Of a DNA stretch of 64,000 nucleotides, positions 44,876 to 56,285 are shown in pieces (within the stretch, counting starts at the first letter, position 1; each line of letters starts with the position of its first letter). The position numbers were made by a program, and so were the translations under genes. Source of the stretch: Symmetrospora coprosmae (Eukaryota; Basidiomycota; Cystobasidiomycetes; Symmetrosporaceae); contig VUYT01000018.1 in NCBI GenBank assembly GCA_008802785.1, positions 62,001 to 126,000 on the forward strand. Direction: 5' to 3'. Below the pieces are notes generated by a model, which had not been told where the DNA came from, did no database searches, and saw only the letters and a list, made by a program, of their open reading frames with translations.

Positions 44876-47800
44876 CTAATGCGACTCCCGCTTCTCGCCC
44901 CTGTTGTTGATGGTCCAGTCCAAGAACTGCACAAATCGAGATGAAGCGAGATTCGGGCTGCTGAGCGTGGCGACCTTGCTCTGGCCAGCTGCAGCTCCAG
45001 CGCCTTGCTGCGCCCGTATGGCAGACGATGCGCTCCTCCAGCCGAGCACGCTGCCTGCCGCGCCTGCCAACACCTCACCCAGCAAGCTGATGGGCTTGAG
45101 CACTGCGGACGTGGCGCCAGCAAGGGGCGGCAACCCGAATGCGCTTGGATCGCGCAGGGGCGGTAGGGTCTCTTCCGCCCTTGCCTTCTCAAGCAGCGAG
45201 GGCAGTCGCGGACCCTGCGTCGCAAGGTCCTCGTACAGCGGAGAGTGAAAGTGGTTCCGTGCGGCCTGCAGCTGGGCGAGCGCATGCTCGTGAAAGGCAA
45301 TCTGTCCATCGAGTAGCGAGACAGTCGCGGTGCGGAGGTCGGCCTGCCGTTCGTCATGCACCTGTTCGATCTCAGCGAGCGTAGCGCACAATGCTGTCTC
45401 GCAACGCGCAATAACTGCAGGCTCCTGTCGAGCAAGCCAGCTGGGTCAGCCTTCCCCGAGTACGAGCTGCGTCTGAGTCAGATGGGATACGTTACCTCCT
45501 CCTCCGCATCATCGCTGCTGAGCGCGAGTTCCAGCTTCTTCTGCGCGCTGTCAAGATTATCGAGCAGTTTCTGATCGGGGCGGGACATGGACCTGTGCGT
45601 CAGCACGACCAGCTTCAGGAGCACATGCGGCAAGACGTGCGGCTCACCTTGTATCGCTGACGCGGGAGGGACCACTCTACAAGCAGTTCCTGCGGCGGCA
45701 GGAGTACCGCGGTAGCCTGAGCACGGCACACATGCAGCATCAGCTCATCTGCATACAGCGAAGGCGCAGACCGAGTATTGACAGACGCACGTTCGCTTCG
45801 TAGAGGTTGCTGACGGTGCTCATCGCCTCCGTCGCCGCCTGCACAGCCTTGGATGTGCTCAGACAGTCCGCACACGCATCCTTCCAGCAGAAAGCGCCAT
45901 CCTCGTTCTGCATCTTGTGCAAGCGGGCACGGTGACGCAGCCGTCTGGTCGGATCTGTAGGCTCGTCCGCGTCGTCCGCCGTGAGCGAGTGTGGGAGGTC
46001 CGGCGGCTGCGCCTGGCCTGCAACGAGCCGTTGCAGCGCGAAGGCAAAGTTGCGCATAGCGATGCCGGTGCCTATGGAGTGATGCAGGAAAGAAACGGGT
46101 CAGCGAACGGGACAGAGGCTTGCAAATTGGGATTCCAGCCTACTTACCTCTCATGCCTTCTCGATAGCCTTTCAAGCTGTCCTGCACAGCCACCACGCCC
46201 GATCCCTTCTCCACCGCGCGGACATGCATTGAGAAACTGTCGCTTGTCTCGGTCGCCTCATCGAGCAGTTGAGCCTCGTCAAAATGATCCGACTCGTGCG
46301 TTACGCGGGCGAAAAAGGCGTCTGGCTCAGCTGACAGAGCCTTGAGCAGTGCATTGGGGAGGCTGCTATCAAATGCCTGGTGGAGCAGATCTGCCTATCA
46401 GCACCAGGTGTCACCAGCAAGTCTGACGAGAGTCGCGCACGGACCTGCTCGTCCTCGTTGCCCAGAAAGTCGAGGAAGGTCCGATGTGACCGGACCAGAG
46501 GGTGGCACGCCAGCCGCCGCAAGAACCGCTCCAGGTCCCTCCGCCTGACGTCGAGAAAGTCCTTTGTGAAGTTTCCTGTGAGCCGCTTCTCGGGCAGGTC
46601 CGGGACAGACACGAGCGGGAGGGACGTCCGAAGGACGGTGTGCAGGTGCTGGAAGTGCGTATACCGGCGCTCGACAGTGATCTGCTTGTACTGCAGCTCG
46701 GGATCGTTGTCATCTTCTTTCTCGATGTTATCAGACGCCCTGCCGCTGCCGGCGCTGGCTCTATTGGCTACTGTCGAAGGTGGCAACGGGACGGACGAGA
46801 CGATCCGGAAGATGGTGTACTCCCCTCCGCGCGAGCCGGCGACTGCCTTTTGCTGGTAGCTGGGCACAGCCACGTGGAAATATGGGATCTTGGAGACCCA
46901 CCGGCCGTCCTCGATGCTGTGCTGCTCACGCTCGGAGAAGCTTGCGCGCGACAAGGACGACGGCCCGCCTGCGCCGAGGATGAAGGCCTCGACGGCGTTG
47001 CGAGGACGCGGCTTGCTGCCGCCGAGCAGGAAGGAGCTGGATGCCTGGCGCTGTCGGGCGGGTGCCGTACCGGTGCTTGATGAAGAAGGCGGAGGAAGGA
47101 TGGTGACGCGAGGTGCGGCGCTTGACTGACTAGGTGACCCCGCCTGTGCGCTGGCAGGCTTTGGCAGGGATTCAGGCGCGGCGCAAGAGCCTGCATACGC
47201 TGACGCCTGCGCGTGGTCCGGCCCGCTCTCGCTTCCTGGGTCTTCAAGTTGTGCAGCGACATCGCCCTCGACCTCCTCGTCCAGTGTCGATAGAGGGCGT
47301 GCATGTCGCTCACCTTCGGCCGATGCGGGTGGAAGCTCCTCTGGGACTGGTTCTTGAATAGCAAGTAACCGTGGTTCTGCAAGAGTCTGCAGTGCTATTT
47401 GAGCGGTGCTGTCCCCCTCAGACGCATCGTCTCCGCTTTGGTCGACTGATGGCGGTGTATCAGGCTCATCCTCCACAGCTAAGCCCTGCACGTCTGGCTG
47501 GGGCGTCGGAGGCTCTTCACTAGACGTAGCTGAAGTTGCCTCTGCTGGCGAGATATCGGGTAAGCTGGCTTGTTCCAAGGTGACGGGCGGCAACACCTCT
47601 GTTGGTGGCGCAGTCTCCTCGCCACTTCGCGTCGCGTCATTGTTGGTGCCGGGTCGCGAGATGTACTTGGGGGCCCATGCAAGCATCAGCATGCACATAC
47701 TCACAGATCAACTGGCTGACTCACTCACTTCGAAGAACCCTTGAGGGAGCAGGCCTCGTGTGAGGCGGCCATCGGCGTCAGTGCCCTGGAGGACCAGCTC

Positions 47801-48016
47801 GCGGCCGTCATCGTCGACGAGCATGGCCAGGGACCATCCTTCTGTCATATCCTCGCAAAACACGAGGACACGCTGTCCCCTGTCGAAGCATAGCTCGCCG
47901 TACTGTGCCTCGCCCGTGAACTGGTAGAGGGTGAATCCCTCGAGCGGGATGTCGAGTATCTCGCGGTTGTCTGGCAGCGAGAGCAGGCGCGACTGCGGAC
48001 GCGTAGAGGTGGACAT
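44876..48016 (-). CDS. SH3-PX-BAR domain protein (sorting nexin type)
   Basis: ATG 48016-48014 leads directly into an SH3 domain (residues about 25-100): FTLYQFTGEAQYGELCFDRG, EGWSLAML and GLLPQGFFEV. A disordered region of roughly 230 residues rich in Ser, Pro, Glu and Ala follows. Then comes a PX domain: WVSKIPYFHVAVPSYQQK, ERRYTHFQHLHTVLRTSLP, PDLPEKRLTGNFTKDFLDVR and RFLRRLACHPLV. The R-Y and P-P-like positions fit PI3P binding. The remaining exons (46,300 down to 44,876) form long amphipathic helices typical of a BAR module, ending EKRESH with stop 44878-44876. This SNX9-like order suggests a role at endosomes or endocytic sites that couples membrane curvature to proline-rich partners. 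Several introns; total about 900 residues. Confidence 0.85.
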
Positions 48017-48658
48017 TGCTTGCAGTCACAGTCAATCAGAAGTGGTGAACGTCGATGCCTGCAAGGAAACCAGCAGAAGCAGAAGCAGGCCGGTCCGGCT
48101 ACAGGCCTGCGCGTCTCGACGAGGTCTGACCGCGATGGAACCCCCTGGCAGGCAGATGCCCAAAGGAGGTGGCGCATTGCGGCGAGACGGCAGCCTCCAA
48201 TTTCGCACACTGGGCGAGCATGAGCGCGCCTGGATGTCTAGCTGATCCATGTACAGCGATGTATTCCGTGGTTATCTGTCCACCGAGCCCTCCCTGATGC
48301 CGCTGAGCCTGAGGGAGCTTGCATGCAGCCTGAGGATGCAGCCTGAGCCGGGAGCAAGCTTTCTGGTGGAGGAGGCGCATGGCTGCCATTACAGTGGACC
48401 GGCGGAGCATTAGCGTGTCGGAGAAGAAGAAATTAAGTACTGTACTACTGTATGCAGCTCGCTCTCGGCGATGGTGTGCGCGAGGCAGCGAGACTGACCC
48501 GACATTGCCCGGGTGCCTTGTGGCGGCTGAGCTGGTGCTGCTGCCCGATCCAACTGACAGCGGGCTTCTTGCTTTCTGTGCTCTGCTCTGCGCTGCCATT
48601 CACCAACAGCGCATTGAATTGCGGACACGGAACTGAACTCACTTGCACTGAATCTACC
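48017..48658. promoter_or_regulatory. Divergent intergenic region (sorting nexin / SDHAF2)
   Basis: 642 bases between two divergent start codons; the presumed promoters of both. A stop-free plus-strand stretch runs into the SDHAF2 frame but has no ATG upstream of 48659 in that frame. Confidence 0.4.
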
Positions 48659-49486
48659 ATGCTCGCTCGCCGCCTTCTCCTCTCGTCCGCTCGCATCAGC
48701 CAGCAGGCTGCCGTGACGCGCGCCCTCTCAACATCGTCATTGCGATGCGCCCCTCCCGCGTCCGAAGGGAGCGCCTCGATGTGGGCGCCCAAGGACGGCA
48801 GCAGCGACACCAAGCACGAGATGTTCCAGCCGCAAGATCCCAGCAACAAGCCCAGCCTGGCAGACGATCCGTGGGCCATTCCCCTGCAGAACCCGCAGGC
48901 CGACCCGGATCCGAACGAGATTCCGCTGGCCCACTACAGGGGAGGCGACACGGCCCACCCAGAGGGGAGGAACCCGAACGAGGGCACAGAGACCATGCGC
49001 GCACGCCTCGTCTACCAGAGCAGAAAGCGCGGGACACTCGAGATGGAGATGCTCGCTTCGACCTTTATCGACGCTGGCAAGCTAAAGAGCATGTCGAGGG
49101 AGGATATGCTCGAGTACGATCGGGTGTGTCGTCTGACTTCTCAGAATCCTCAACTAGCTGAGAGAAGGACCTCTGCTGACGCGCACTGCCCTCTCCGTAC
49201 AGCTCCTGACGCTCCCAGACTGGACCATCTACTACTGGGCGATTGGGAAGAAGGAGCCGCCTGCAGAGTCCGGATGGAGAGAGTCCAAAGTTCTAGGTGA
49301 GTATCTCAACTCCTGTTGACTGCTCCCTGCGCATCGACGAATAGGGAGAGAGTTTGCTGAGATGCCGATTGTCTCCTCTCGGCACACGCAGCCGAGCTCA
49401 AGAAGCACGCGGCAAATGAGGGCAAGGAGCTCCGAAAGATGCCAGAGATCAGCTCGTATGGCATCAAGAGCGCTGCGCAGGAATAG
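48659..49486 (+). CDS. SDH5: Succinate dehydrogenase assembly factor 2 (flavinylation factor)
   Basis: A mitochondrial matrix protein needed to attach FAD to Sdh1. ATG 48659-48661 opens a classic targeting peptide (MLARRLLLSSARISQQAAV). After an acidic linker comes the core helix motif RARLVYQSRKRGTLEMEMLA, with the invariant Y-Q-S-R-K-R-G. Then come MLEYDR and, after an intron, LLTLPDWTIYYWAIGKKEPP. A last intron follows ESKVL, and the protein ends MPEISSYGIKSAAQE with TAG 49484-49486. Three exons, all joins in frame. About 235 residues, slightly longer than the yeast protein because of the linker. The complex II anchor subunit SDH4 lies about 39 kb away in the same window, probably by coincidence. 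Confidence 0.94.
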
Positions 49487-49653
49487 GGAAAATGCCACTC
49501 CGGACAGGGCAAGCGACAGCGCTGCCTCATTTGTCACTCTGTAGCATACAGGCAGGGCGCGCCCAGATAGGTTCCTCCGAGCGAGGACTATCCATACAAC
49601 AACAGCCACAGCGTCATGCGAAAACGTGCCAAAGCTTGTGCTCTAGGTCTTCT

Positions 49654-52600
49654 TCAAAACGATCGGGTATCCTCGAGCATTGATGCCAACTGGCTACCGA
49701 GCAGATTGTTGGGCGCGCGGTTGATGAGATCCTGCAGCTTGGCCCTATCGCCACGATCCCGGCATTCTGCGGAAGCAGCAATGACACGCTGAACGGCGCT
49801 TAGCTGAAGGCTCCTCCGCTCTCCACATGCAGCTTGACGGATGCACTCCGCCGGACTCACCCTCGCCAGCCTTGACCCATTCGCCAGCTTTCACGAACAG
49901 CTCGGGCCTGTTCCTCCCCTCGCACTTGGGCACGTACTTGATGGCTTGGCGCGGGTTGCCCGTGGCGATGAGGTGGTCGACGACGGCCTCGAGCGGGATG
50001 GGCGGCCTGCTCTTGCTGCGCACAAACTGGTCGAGCGCCTCCCAGTCCCGCGTCTCGGTGAGCGCCTTGACCTTGACGTACCACCACCGCTTGTCGGGCA
50101 CCTTGAAGTCCGCCCGGAGCTTCTCGGCCTTCTTTCCCCACCCGTGCACCAGGCACTGCCGGATCGTCTCGTTCACGCTGAGCCCCACCGGCGGCGTGCT
50201 GGACATCGCGCCCGCTTCGCTCTGCAGGGTCTGCTGGAAAGCGAGAAGCTTGAGATGCTCGTCGCAGATCTGAGAGGCAGAGTATCATCAGTGCCAGGCG
50301 GATGTACACCTTTGAGCCTCGCCACGACCTCCTCTCAGCTTACCCTCGCTTCGAAGCCCCGCTCCTTGTCCTCGCCAAATGTCTTCATGGCGCTCCTGAC
50401 CTTGTCCATGCGCTCGCCGAATTGCTCGGCCGTCAGGGCCTCCCTGCTCGCCGCGGTGTCTGCACTCGCGCTTCCCGGAGCCGCGCCCGGTGGTGCACCC
50501 ACGATCGCAGCAGCGCCGGGCATCGCGACGCCTATGCGTGCGGCCTCCTCAAGGTCGAAGCATGCGCTCTCGGTGCGGCGGTCGTCCTGGTACCAGTAGT
50601 CGCGAATGAGCTCGCGGTCGTATCGCCTGCCGTAGTTGGCGAGCACGGCAGCGGCCTCTGGCTTGTTGTCGAGGAAGCGGAAAAACGTGCCGAGCGAGTG
50701 CTGTTTGCGCAGCGACAGCAGGACCGAGAGAATCAGGTCCGAGTCGCCCGACTGGGTCGCCTTGAGCAGCGCAAGATTGTCCTCGCGCATGCTCAGGAGC
50801 AAGTGCACTTGTTTGCTTGCGCGCGCTTCGTGCTCGAGCAGCCGGGTGGCCAGCGCGACCTTGCCCTGATCCCATGCCGTGCGCGCAACGTCGGCACAGC
50901 TGACATCGCTGCCGCGGAAGCCATTGCCGGTGCCGGTACCGACTCTCGCATTCGCACTCGTGGTCGAGCTGGCATCGCTCTCGTCACGAAGCCGCCGGAC
51001 GATGAGATCGCATACAGCAGCGGCATCGTCCGGCTCATTCTTGGACAGCGTCACCTTCTGCCGCGCCCAGTGCCGCAGGACCGGCGAAGCGCTGAGCTTG
51101 AGGAAGCCCGAGATGCGGAGAGCCAGCAGGTGGCGGCTGCGCAGAATCAGGCGGGCAACGAGGGAGGCGGGTGACTGTGTGAGATACCTAGCAAGGTACA
51201 GACGTCAGTCTCCCGTATGAGACGGCAGTCCCAGGCGACAGGTCTCATCGGGCGCAGCCTCACTGATCGTAGGTGATCGGAATGCCAATCTCGTAGTGCC
51301 GCACAGCGTTCAGCACCCGCAGCGCTTGTGCGACGTTGACGAAATCGATAGGGTTGTAGCTGTCGAGGAAAGTCTTGCCAAACCCCGCCGCTTTTAGCAG
51401 TTTCTTCTGCCATGCCGGGTCGACTTCCCTTGCTGCAGCGTCTATGCACGTATCGACAGCCTCTACCAGATCCGGTCGGATCGAGATAATAGACTCGTGC
51501 GAGTGTGCCGAGCGAGCGCTGAACTCGTTGTAGGCCTCAAAGAGAATCGCGGAAGGGTGCGATGAGCCGGGCGAGAAGACGGCCACCGTGGATGCTGCAA
51601 AGACAGTACATCAGAGAGTCCTTGGGCGCATGTGGGTCGCCTGCACCGGCCGGTACTCACGCGGGACTTTCTGGAGAAACTCGCACTTGTCGATGGAGAT
51701 GATGCGCACGCCATCAACCTCATTCACGAGATGAATGGGGTCGGTGTAGTAGTATCTGCGTGCAGAGCGGCGGCGACTGCGATCAGACACCCCAGCAGTG
51801 CCGAGTCTTGCTATGCGGGGTCGGCGGGCTCACCTCAAGGTCTGACCATACGGGCCGACCATGACGACCGTACTCTCCCAAGCCAGGACGACACTGTTGT
51901 TCCCGCACCACTTGACACTCTTTGGCGGTCCTGTCTCGGGCTCATCCGCCAGGCTGTATTCCGACAGCGTCTCCGAGTAGTTGGAAGAGACGACGTAAAG
52001 CCGTTGCAGCGCTGACACGGTGAGGAGTGCCATGAAGCGCCCTGAAGGGGAGGGAACAATGTGGGAGAACGGCCCGCGGGAGAAACGCTGCGGTGCCGGA
52101 TTGCATGCTCAGCGCGACGTCAGTACTAGCAGGTGTCCATCATCCCCTGTGGCGCACCTGATCTTGCACTTCGAGCTGGTCGACGACAAGCAGCGCCTCG
52201 CCGCTTGACATGAGCACCTCGGCTTGCCTGGATGTGCTCTGCTCCGGGGTGAGGACGCACCAGGCGGACGGAGCGCGTTCCAGCCCCGAGTCGACGAGCC
52301 GCTCGACCCTCCCTTTTCCGTAGATGGTGCCCAGACCCGCACTTGCAGCCCTGGAACTGCCCGCTGCTGGGGACTGCCCGGCATCCCATGCGTCCGCCGC
52401 TACCAGGGCATCATCGCGCTCTGGCCAGCCCTTGACCTCGAGGAACTGGTGCGTGGAGAGGAGGATGAGCATCCCGCCCTCGTAGATGCGGGCATCAGAT
52501 ATGAAAGCATCCTCGCCGACGTCGTGGGTGAGCGAGTGCTGCGAGTAGGCCGAGCTGCTGCTGCTGGACGCCGACGATAGTGCTGGCGAGATTGGATACA

Positions 52601-53237
52601 GGCGATAGACGCCGTCTCGCCCAAGGAGGACTAGCGACTCGTTGGTGGTAAAGCCAAACTTGACGAGTTTGGCTGAATGGTCCCACTGGTCGCCGGAAAG
52701 CGTGTGTGTGCGGGCGTATATGTGAGTGCGAGCATGTTGAGAGATGCCAGGCAAGGTCGTGCGGGGCGAGGGGACCATGACAGGGACAGGGACAAGCGAG
52801 ACAAGAAGAGACGGAGCGCGCGTTCCATCAGGATCAGCGACAGTTCACCCCTTCATCGGCGCGCAGGATGTGTACACCACGACCGTACTCACGACGATGC
52901 TCTGGATGAGGGTGCCCGCGGACGTGTAGAGCCAGACGCGCTTCCTGTTCCTGCTATCCCTGCCCGCGCCTCCTTCTGCAGACGATGACGATGCGGCCTC
53001 CTTGAGCAGGACCGGCTTTGAGTCGTCTCTTGTGATTGCAAGAGGTCCGCCGTTCCTTGCGCCTGCGAGAAGGTAGTCTGACAGGTCCCCACCCCCGGGC
53101 AGGACGAGGTCGAGCGAGTAGAGGAGGGTGCGCCGGTAGAAGGCCTCGGTGTTGCCGAGCGTGTCCCACTCGGCCGAGGGGGAGGGGGAGGGGGAGGGGG
53201 ACAGTGACGAGGGCGACGACAACTCTGCTATGGCCAT
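49654..53237 (-). CDS. VPS16: Vacuolar protein sorting-associated protein 16 (HOPS/CORVET core)
   Basis: ATG 53237-53235 starts MAIAELSSPSSL followed by a Ser-Pro dipeptide run coded by a hexanucleotide repeat. The N-terminal beta-propeller part contains WDTLGNTEAFYRRTLLYSLD, SIVWDHSAKLVKFGFTTNES and LGRDGVYRLYPISP, both typical Vps16_N blocks. It also contains VKWCGNNSVVLAWESTVVMV and DGVRIISIDKCEFLQKVP. The C-terminal alpha-solenoid has LRVLNAVRHYEIGIPITYDQ, ARTAWDQGKVALATRLLEHE, LLEHEARASKQVHLLLSM and KRWWYVKVKALTETRDWEAL. It ends ASMLEDTRSF with stop 49656-49654. VPS16 pairs with VPS33 in the vacuole/endosome tethering complexes. About 1,000 residues over eight or so exons; a little longer than yeast because of low-complexity inserts. 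Confidence 0.95.
53177..53201. repeat. (GGGGGA)n-type hexanucleotide repeat in VPS16 exon 1
   Basis: Four tandem near-perfect units of gggaggg-type sequence. On the minus strand they are read as alternating Ser and Pro codons at the VPS16 N-terminus, so unit changes keep frame. Confidence 0.7.
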
Positions 53238-53488
53238 CTTGGTGCCGTTCTGTTGCCGCTCTAGACGCGTATGTCGGGGTTTCGTTTCCTGTCAGTCAGT
53301 CATGACCCGATCGTCATCACGGGAGAGGGCCAAGCGTGGGAGAGAGAGGAGCGGGTGCGGGTGCGGGCACGACAGAGCAGCTCCTCCGTCCTCCGTCTGC
53401 CTCTACTTCGCACATCCACCATCGACACCAAGCAGAAGTCATTCACAATGCCCAGTTATTCTCCACTCTAGAGCACCGGCCAAGCACA
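53238..53488. promoter_or_regulatory. Short bidirectional promoter (VPS16 / HAP2) with uORF
   Basis: Only 251 bases separate the divergent VPS16 and HAP2 start codons, so their promoters must overlap. Within it, ATG 53448-53450 starts an 8-codon upstream frame (MPSYSPL, stop 53469-53471) that ends 17 bases before the HAP2 ATG. The same frame has an earlier ATG at 53271, giving a 66-codon version if transcription starts that far upstream. Confidence 0.55.
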
Positions 53489-55974
53489 ATGACGTCCGCC
53501 TTCTACATTCCCCACTCGCCTACCCTGGGGGACGGCGGGAGCGTCGACCAGCACGAGTACCTGCTGCGACACTTTATCCACAGTGGTGGTGGTGGTGGTG
53601 GTGGCAGCACCAGCAGCAGCAGCACCAACAGCAGCAGCGGGAGTGGGAATGGGAGTGGCAGCAGTCACCCTATCGGACAGCAGCAGCAGCAGCAGCAGTA
53701 TCACCATTTGATGCAGGAGGATCACCACCACCACCTGCTCGACTCGCCCACCGCGTCCTCCTTCTCGTCCGCCTCTGGAGGCTCGATAGACCCGAACCAC
53801 CTCACGGGAAACGGTGCTGCGTTCACGCATCACCACAGTGACACGTTCAGCGGCGACCTGCGAGGCCTCCATCCGCATCCCTCCGATGCCCCGTACCACC
53901 ACCGCCACGGCCTGACAATGCAGCAGCTCGAGGCCAGAGGGAGTGCCAACAGGCTCGGGGACGAGGAGGAGGAGGAGGAGGACGAAGATGATGATGAGCT
54001 CGAGAGCGATGGCGACGACGACAATAACAACGAGACGCAGAGCAGCGTCGACGACTTTCTCAAGGAGCTACAAAAGTCGCAGGGCCAACTCAGCGCGCAC
54101 CTCCACGACCCACGTGCGATGCTGCTCGGAAACGACAACGGCAGCGGCAACAGCCACAGCAAAAGCAACAGCGGCAGGCTAGGTGGCACCAGCACCAGCA
54201 CCGGCCCCGGCCTCGCCAGTGCGGACATGCTTGTGCCCGCCGGCCTCCTCGCATCGGGCTCCATCAGCCCGCTGGGGATGGACTCGCCTTTCCTCAGCGA
54301 GCCAGGTGCCGCACTCCCGCGACGCGCATCGACAACCGCAACAGAGACCATGGTACCTCTGAGCGAGGCTACCTTCGGAGGAAGCGACAGCATGGCCGCG
54401 ATGCCCTATGGTCGCCGCGTCTCGCTGGGCTCGGCACCGGCCTTTCAGGCGGACGGGTTGGGTGCGGGCATGGGCATGGGCGTGGGCGTGGGCATGGACA
54501 CAGGCAAACCTAAGTCAGCCATGACTGAAAGCAAAGGCAAAGGCAAAGGAAAGCAAAAGCCAAGGGCAAGCACCGTCTCTGGCGGCGTAGATGGTGGCAG
54601 CGCTGCTGCCATGGCCGGCCTCGCCGGTTCGACCAAGGCAAAGGTCCCAAAGAAAAGCACTAGCGCAAGCACAGGAGCCGGTTCGGGCGGAGGGAAAGGG
54701 AGAGGGAAAGGGAAAGGGAAAGGAGCAAGCTCTATGGCTGGTACTGGCGTGGAGAGCATCTTGGGCAGTAGCGGCACTGTCGAAGAGCCAGATAGCGGAG
54801 CTTCTTCCGTCCAGACCCAGGCCCAGGCCCAGGCCCAGACACAGACTCAGCCTATATCAGAGGTGGCGACCGGAGCAGACAATGCGATCACTGATGACAG
54901 CAAACAGAACAGGGGCAAGGCTGCCAGTAAGACTGCTTCTCCCGCCTCAACGGCCGCTTCAGCCAGCACGAGCGCGTCAGTCAAAGGGAAGAGCAAGGGA
55001 AAGAGCGCAACAACGACTACCACAGCACACCTCCCTGGGGCAGCTAGCGCAGGATGCGTAACGCTTGGAGCCGGGGCACCGTCGTCTGCCGGTGTGAAGG
55101 GAAAGAAAAAGGCGGCGCCCAAGAAAGGAAAAGCGGCTTCGGCGAAGGAGGCCGCGCCGCGCAACAGAAAGAAGGGCGCTACAGCTCTGCCCAGTGCTAC
55201 AGCCCTCCAGCTCCAGCCATCCTATCTCCCAAGCCACCTAGGCGACGAGGAGGATGACGCCGATTCGTACATCGATTACGACCCGCCCGAGCTCGACCAG
55301 CTCCTTCCCTATGCACACGCTCAAGCCCACGCGTACGCCGACAACGGCTCGGCCGTTTCGTCGTACTCAGGCAGTCTGTCCGGGCAGGACCTGCAGGGCA
55401 TGCTGCCCATTGCATCGCCAGAGTCATCGAACCCAACCTCGCCGCCGCACCATCCGCTCGGGCACCTCTACCACAGTCATGAGCACGGTCAGGCGAATAC
55501 GCACGTAGATGGTACCCGGGTATTCGATCTGGGCATAGGCGGAAATGGGCACCCTGGGCACGCTCCAGCCTTGGACGACACCGAGCCCCTGTACGTCAAC
55601 GCCAAGCAGTACCACCGGATCCTCAAGCGGCGTGGGGCCAGAGAGCGTCTCAAGGAGCTCCATCGACTGAGTAACGCGAGAAAGGTAAGAATAACCGGTT
55701 GGCGAGTCGAGACAGAAGGGGCGCGTGCTGACCTGCTGTTGAACGTTGCGACTCAGCCTTATCTCCACGAGAGTCGCCACAAGCACGCCATGCGCAGACC
55801 ACGAGGTCCTGGAGGACGGTATGTCTGATCCACGATTGTCAACATTCGCGGGTGCCTCTGCTGATTCCCTTCGCATCTGCGACTGCCAGATTCCTCACAA
55901 AGGAAGAGCTGGCAGAATTGCGCTTAAATGGTCAGCTTCCAGGCGAAGAGGTGCAGGAGGGCACCACCGCTTGA
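53489..55974 (+). CDS. HAP2: CCAAT-binding factor subunit A (CBF-B/NF-YA)
   Basis: The sequence-specific subunit of the nuclear HAP/NF-Y complex. The only plausible start is ATG 53489-53491 ([15 protein letters not shown]). About 690 residues of low-complexity sequence follow: runs of Gly, Ser, Gln and His near residue 30-90, an acidic Glu/Asp block near 150-180, and then Ser/Lys/Gly/Ala-rich repeats. The conserved domain begins [20 protein letters not shown] plus [14 protein letters not shown]. This subunit-interaction helix is followed by an intron, then [20 protein letters not shown], the DNA-binding helix. A final intron leads to [20 protein letters not shown] and TGA 55972-55974. Yeast Hap2 and human NF-YA are 265-350 residues, so the N-terminal extension is large. 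In yeast the complex activates respiratory genes. Confidence 0.95.
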
Positions 55975-56285
55975 TGTATAGGCGCTCTTCGTAAAGGTAG
56001 ACCAGCACATATACAACTTCTCTCTCGGTGCTTTGGGCTCCAGCAAGGCACGATAGAACTTGCAATCTCCTATGGTGGAGAATACTCGGTGGATTGAGAG
56101 GGCACAGAGCTCTCCGCGAAGATGTAGCTTCGACTCTTTATCATACTATCGCAACGACTCGTGCTCTATCGCCCTCTCGAAACGCAGTGATGCAGGGCTC
56201 TTACGAGTACGCGTGCGTCATCCTCCGAAGGCGGTCGCGTGCGTGTGCAAGCACTCGTCTGCTCTCGCTGGATGCCTCCATAGGA
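55975..56285. other. Convergent 3' flanks
   Basis: 311 bases between the HAP2 and SDR stop codons; nothing recognised. Confidence 0.35.

Noticed and set aside
50302-51174. 290-codon plus-strand frame
   Set aside because: It is the antisense shadow of the VPS16 solenoid exon.
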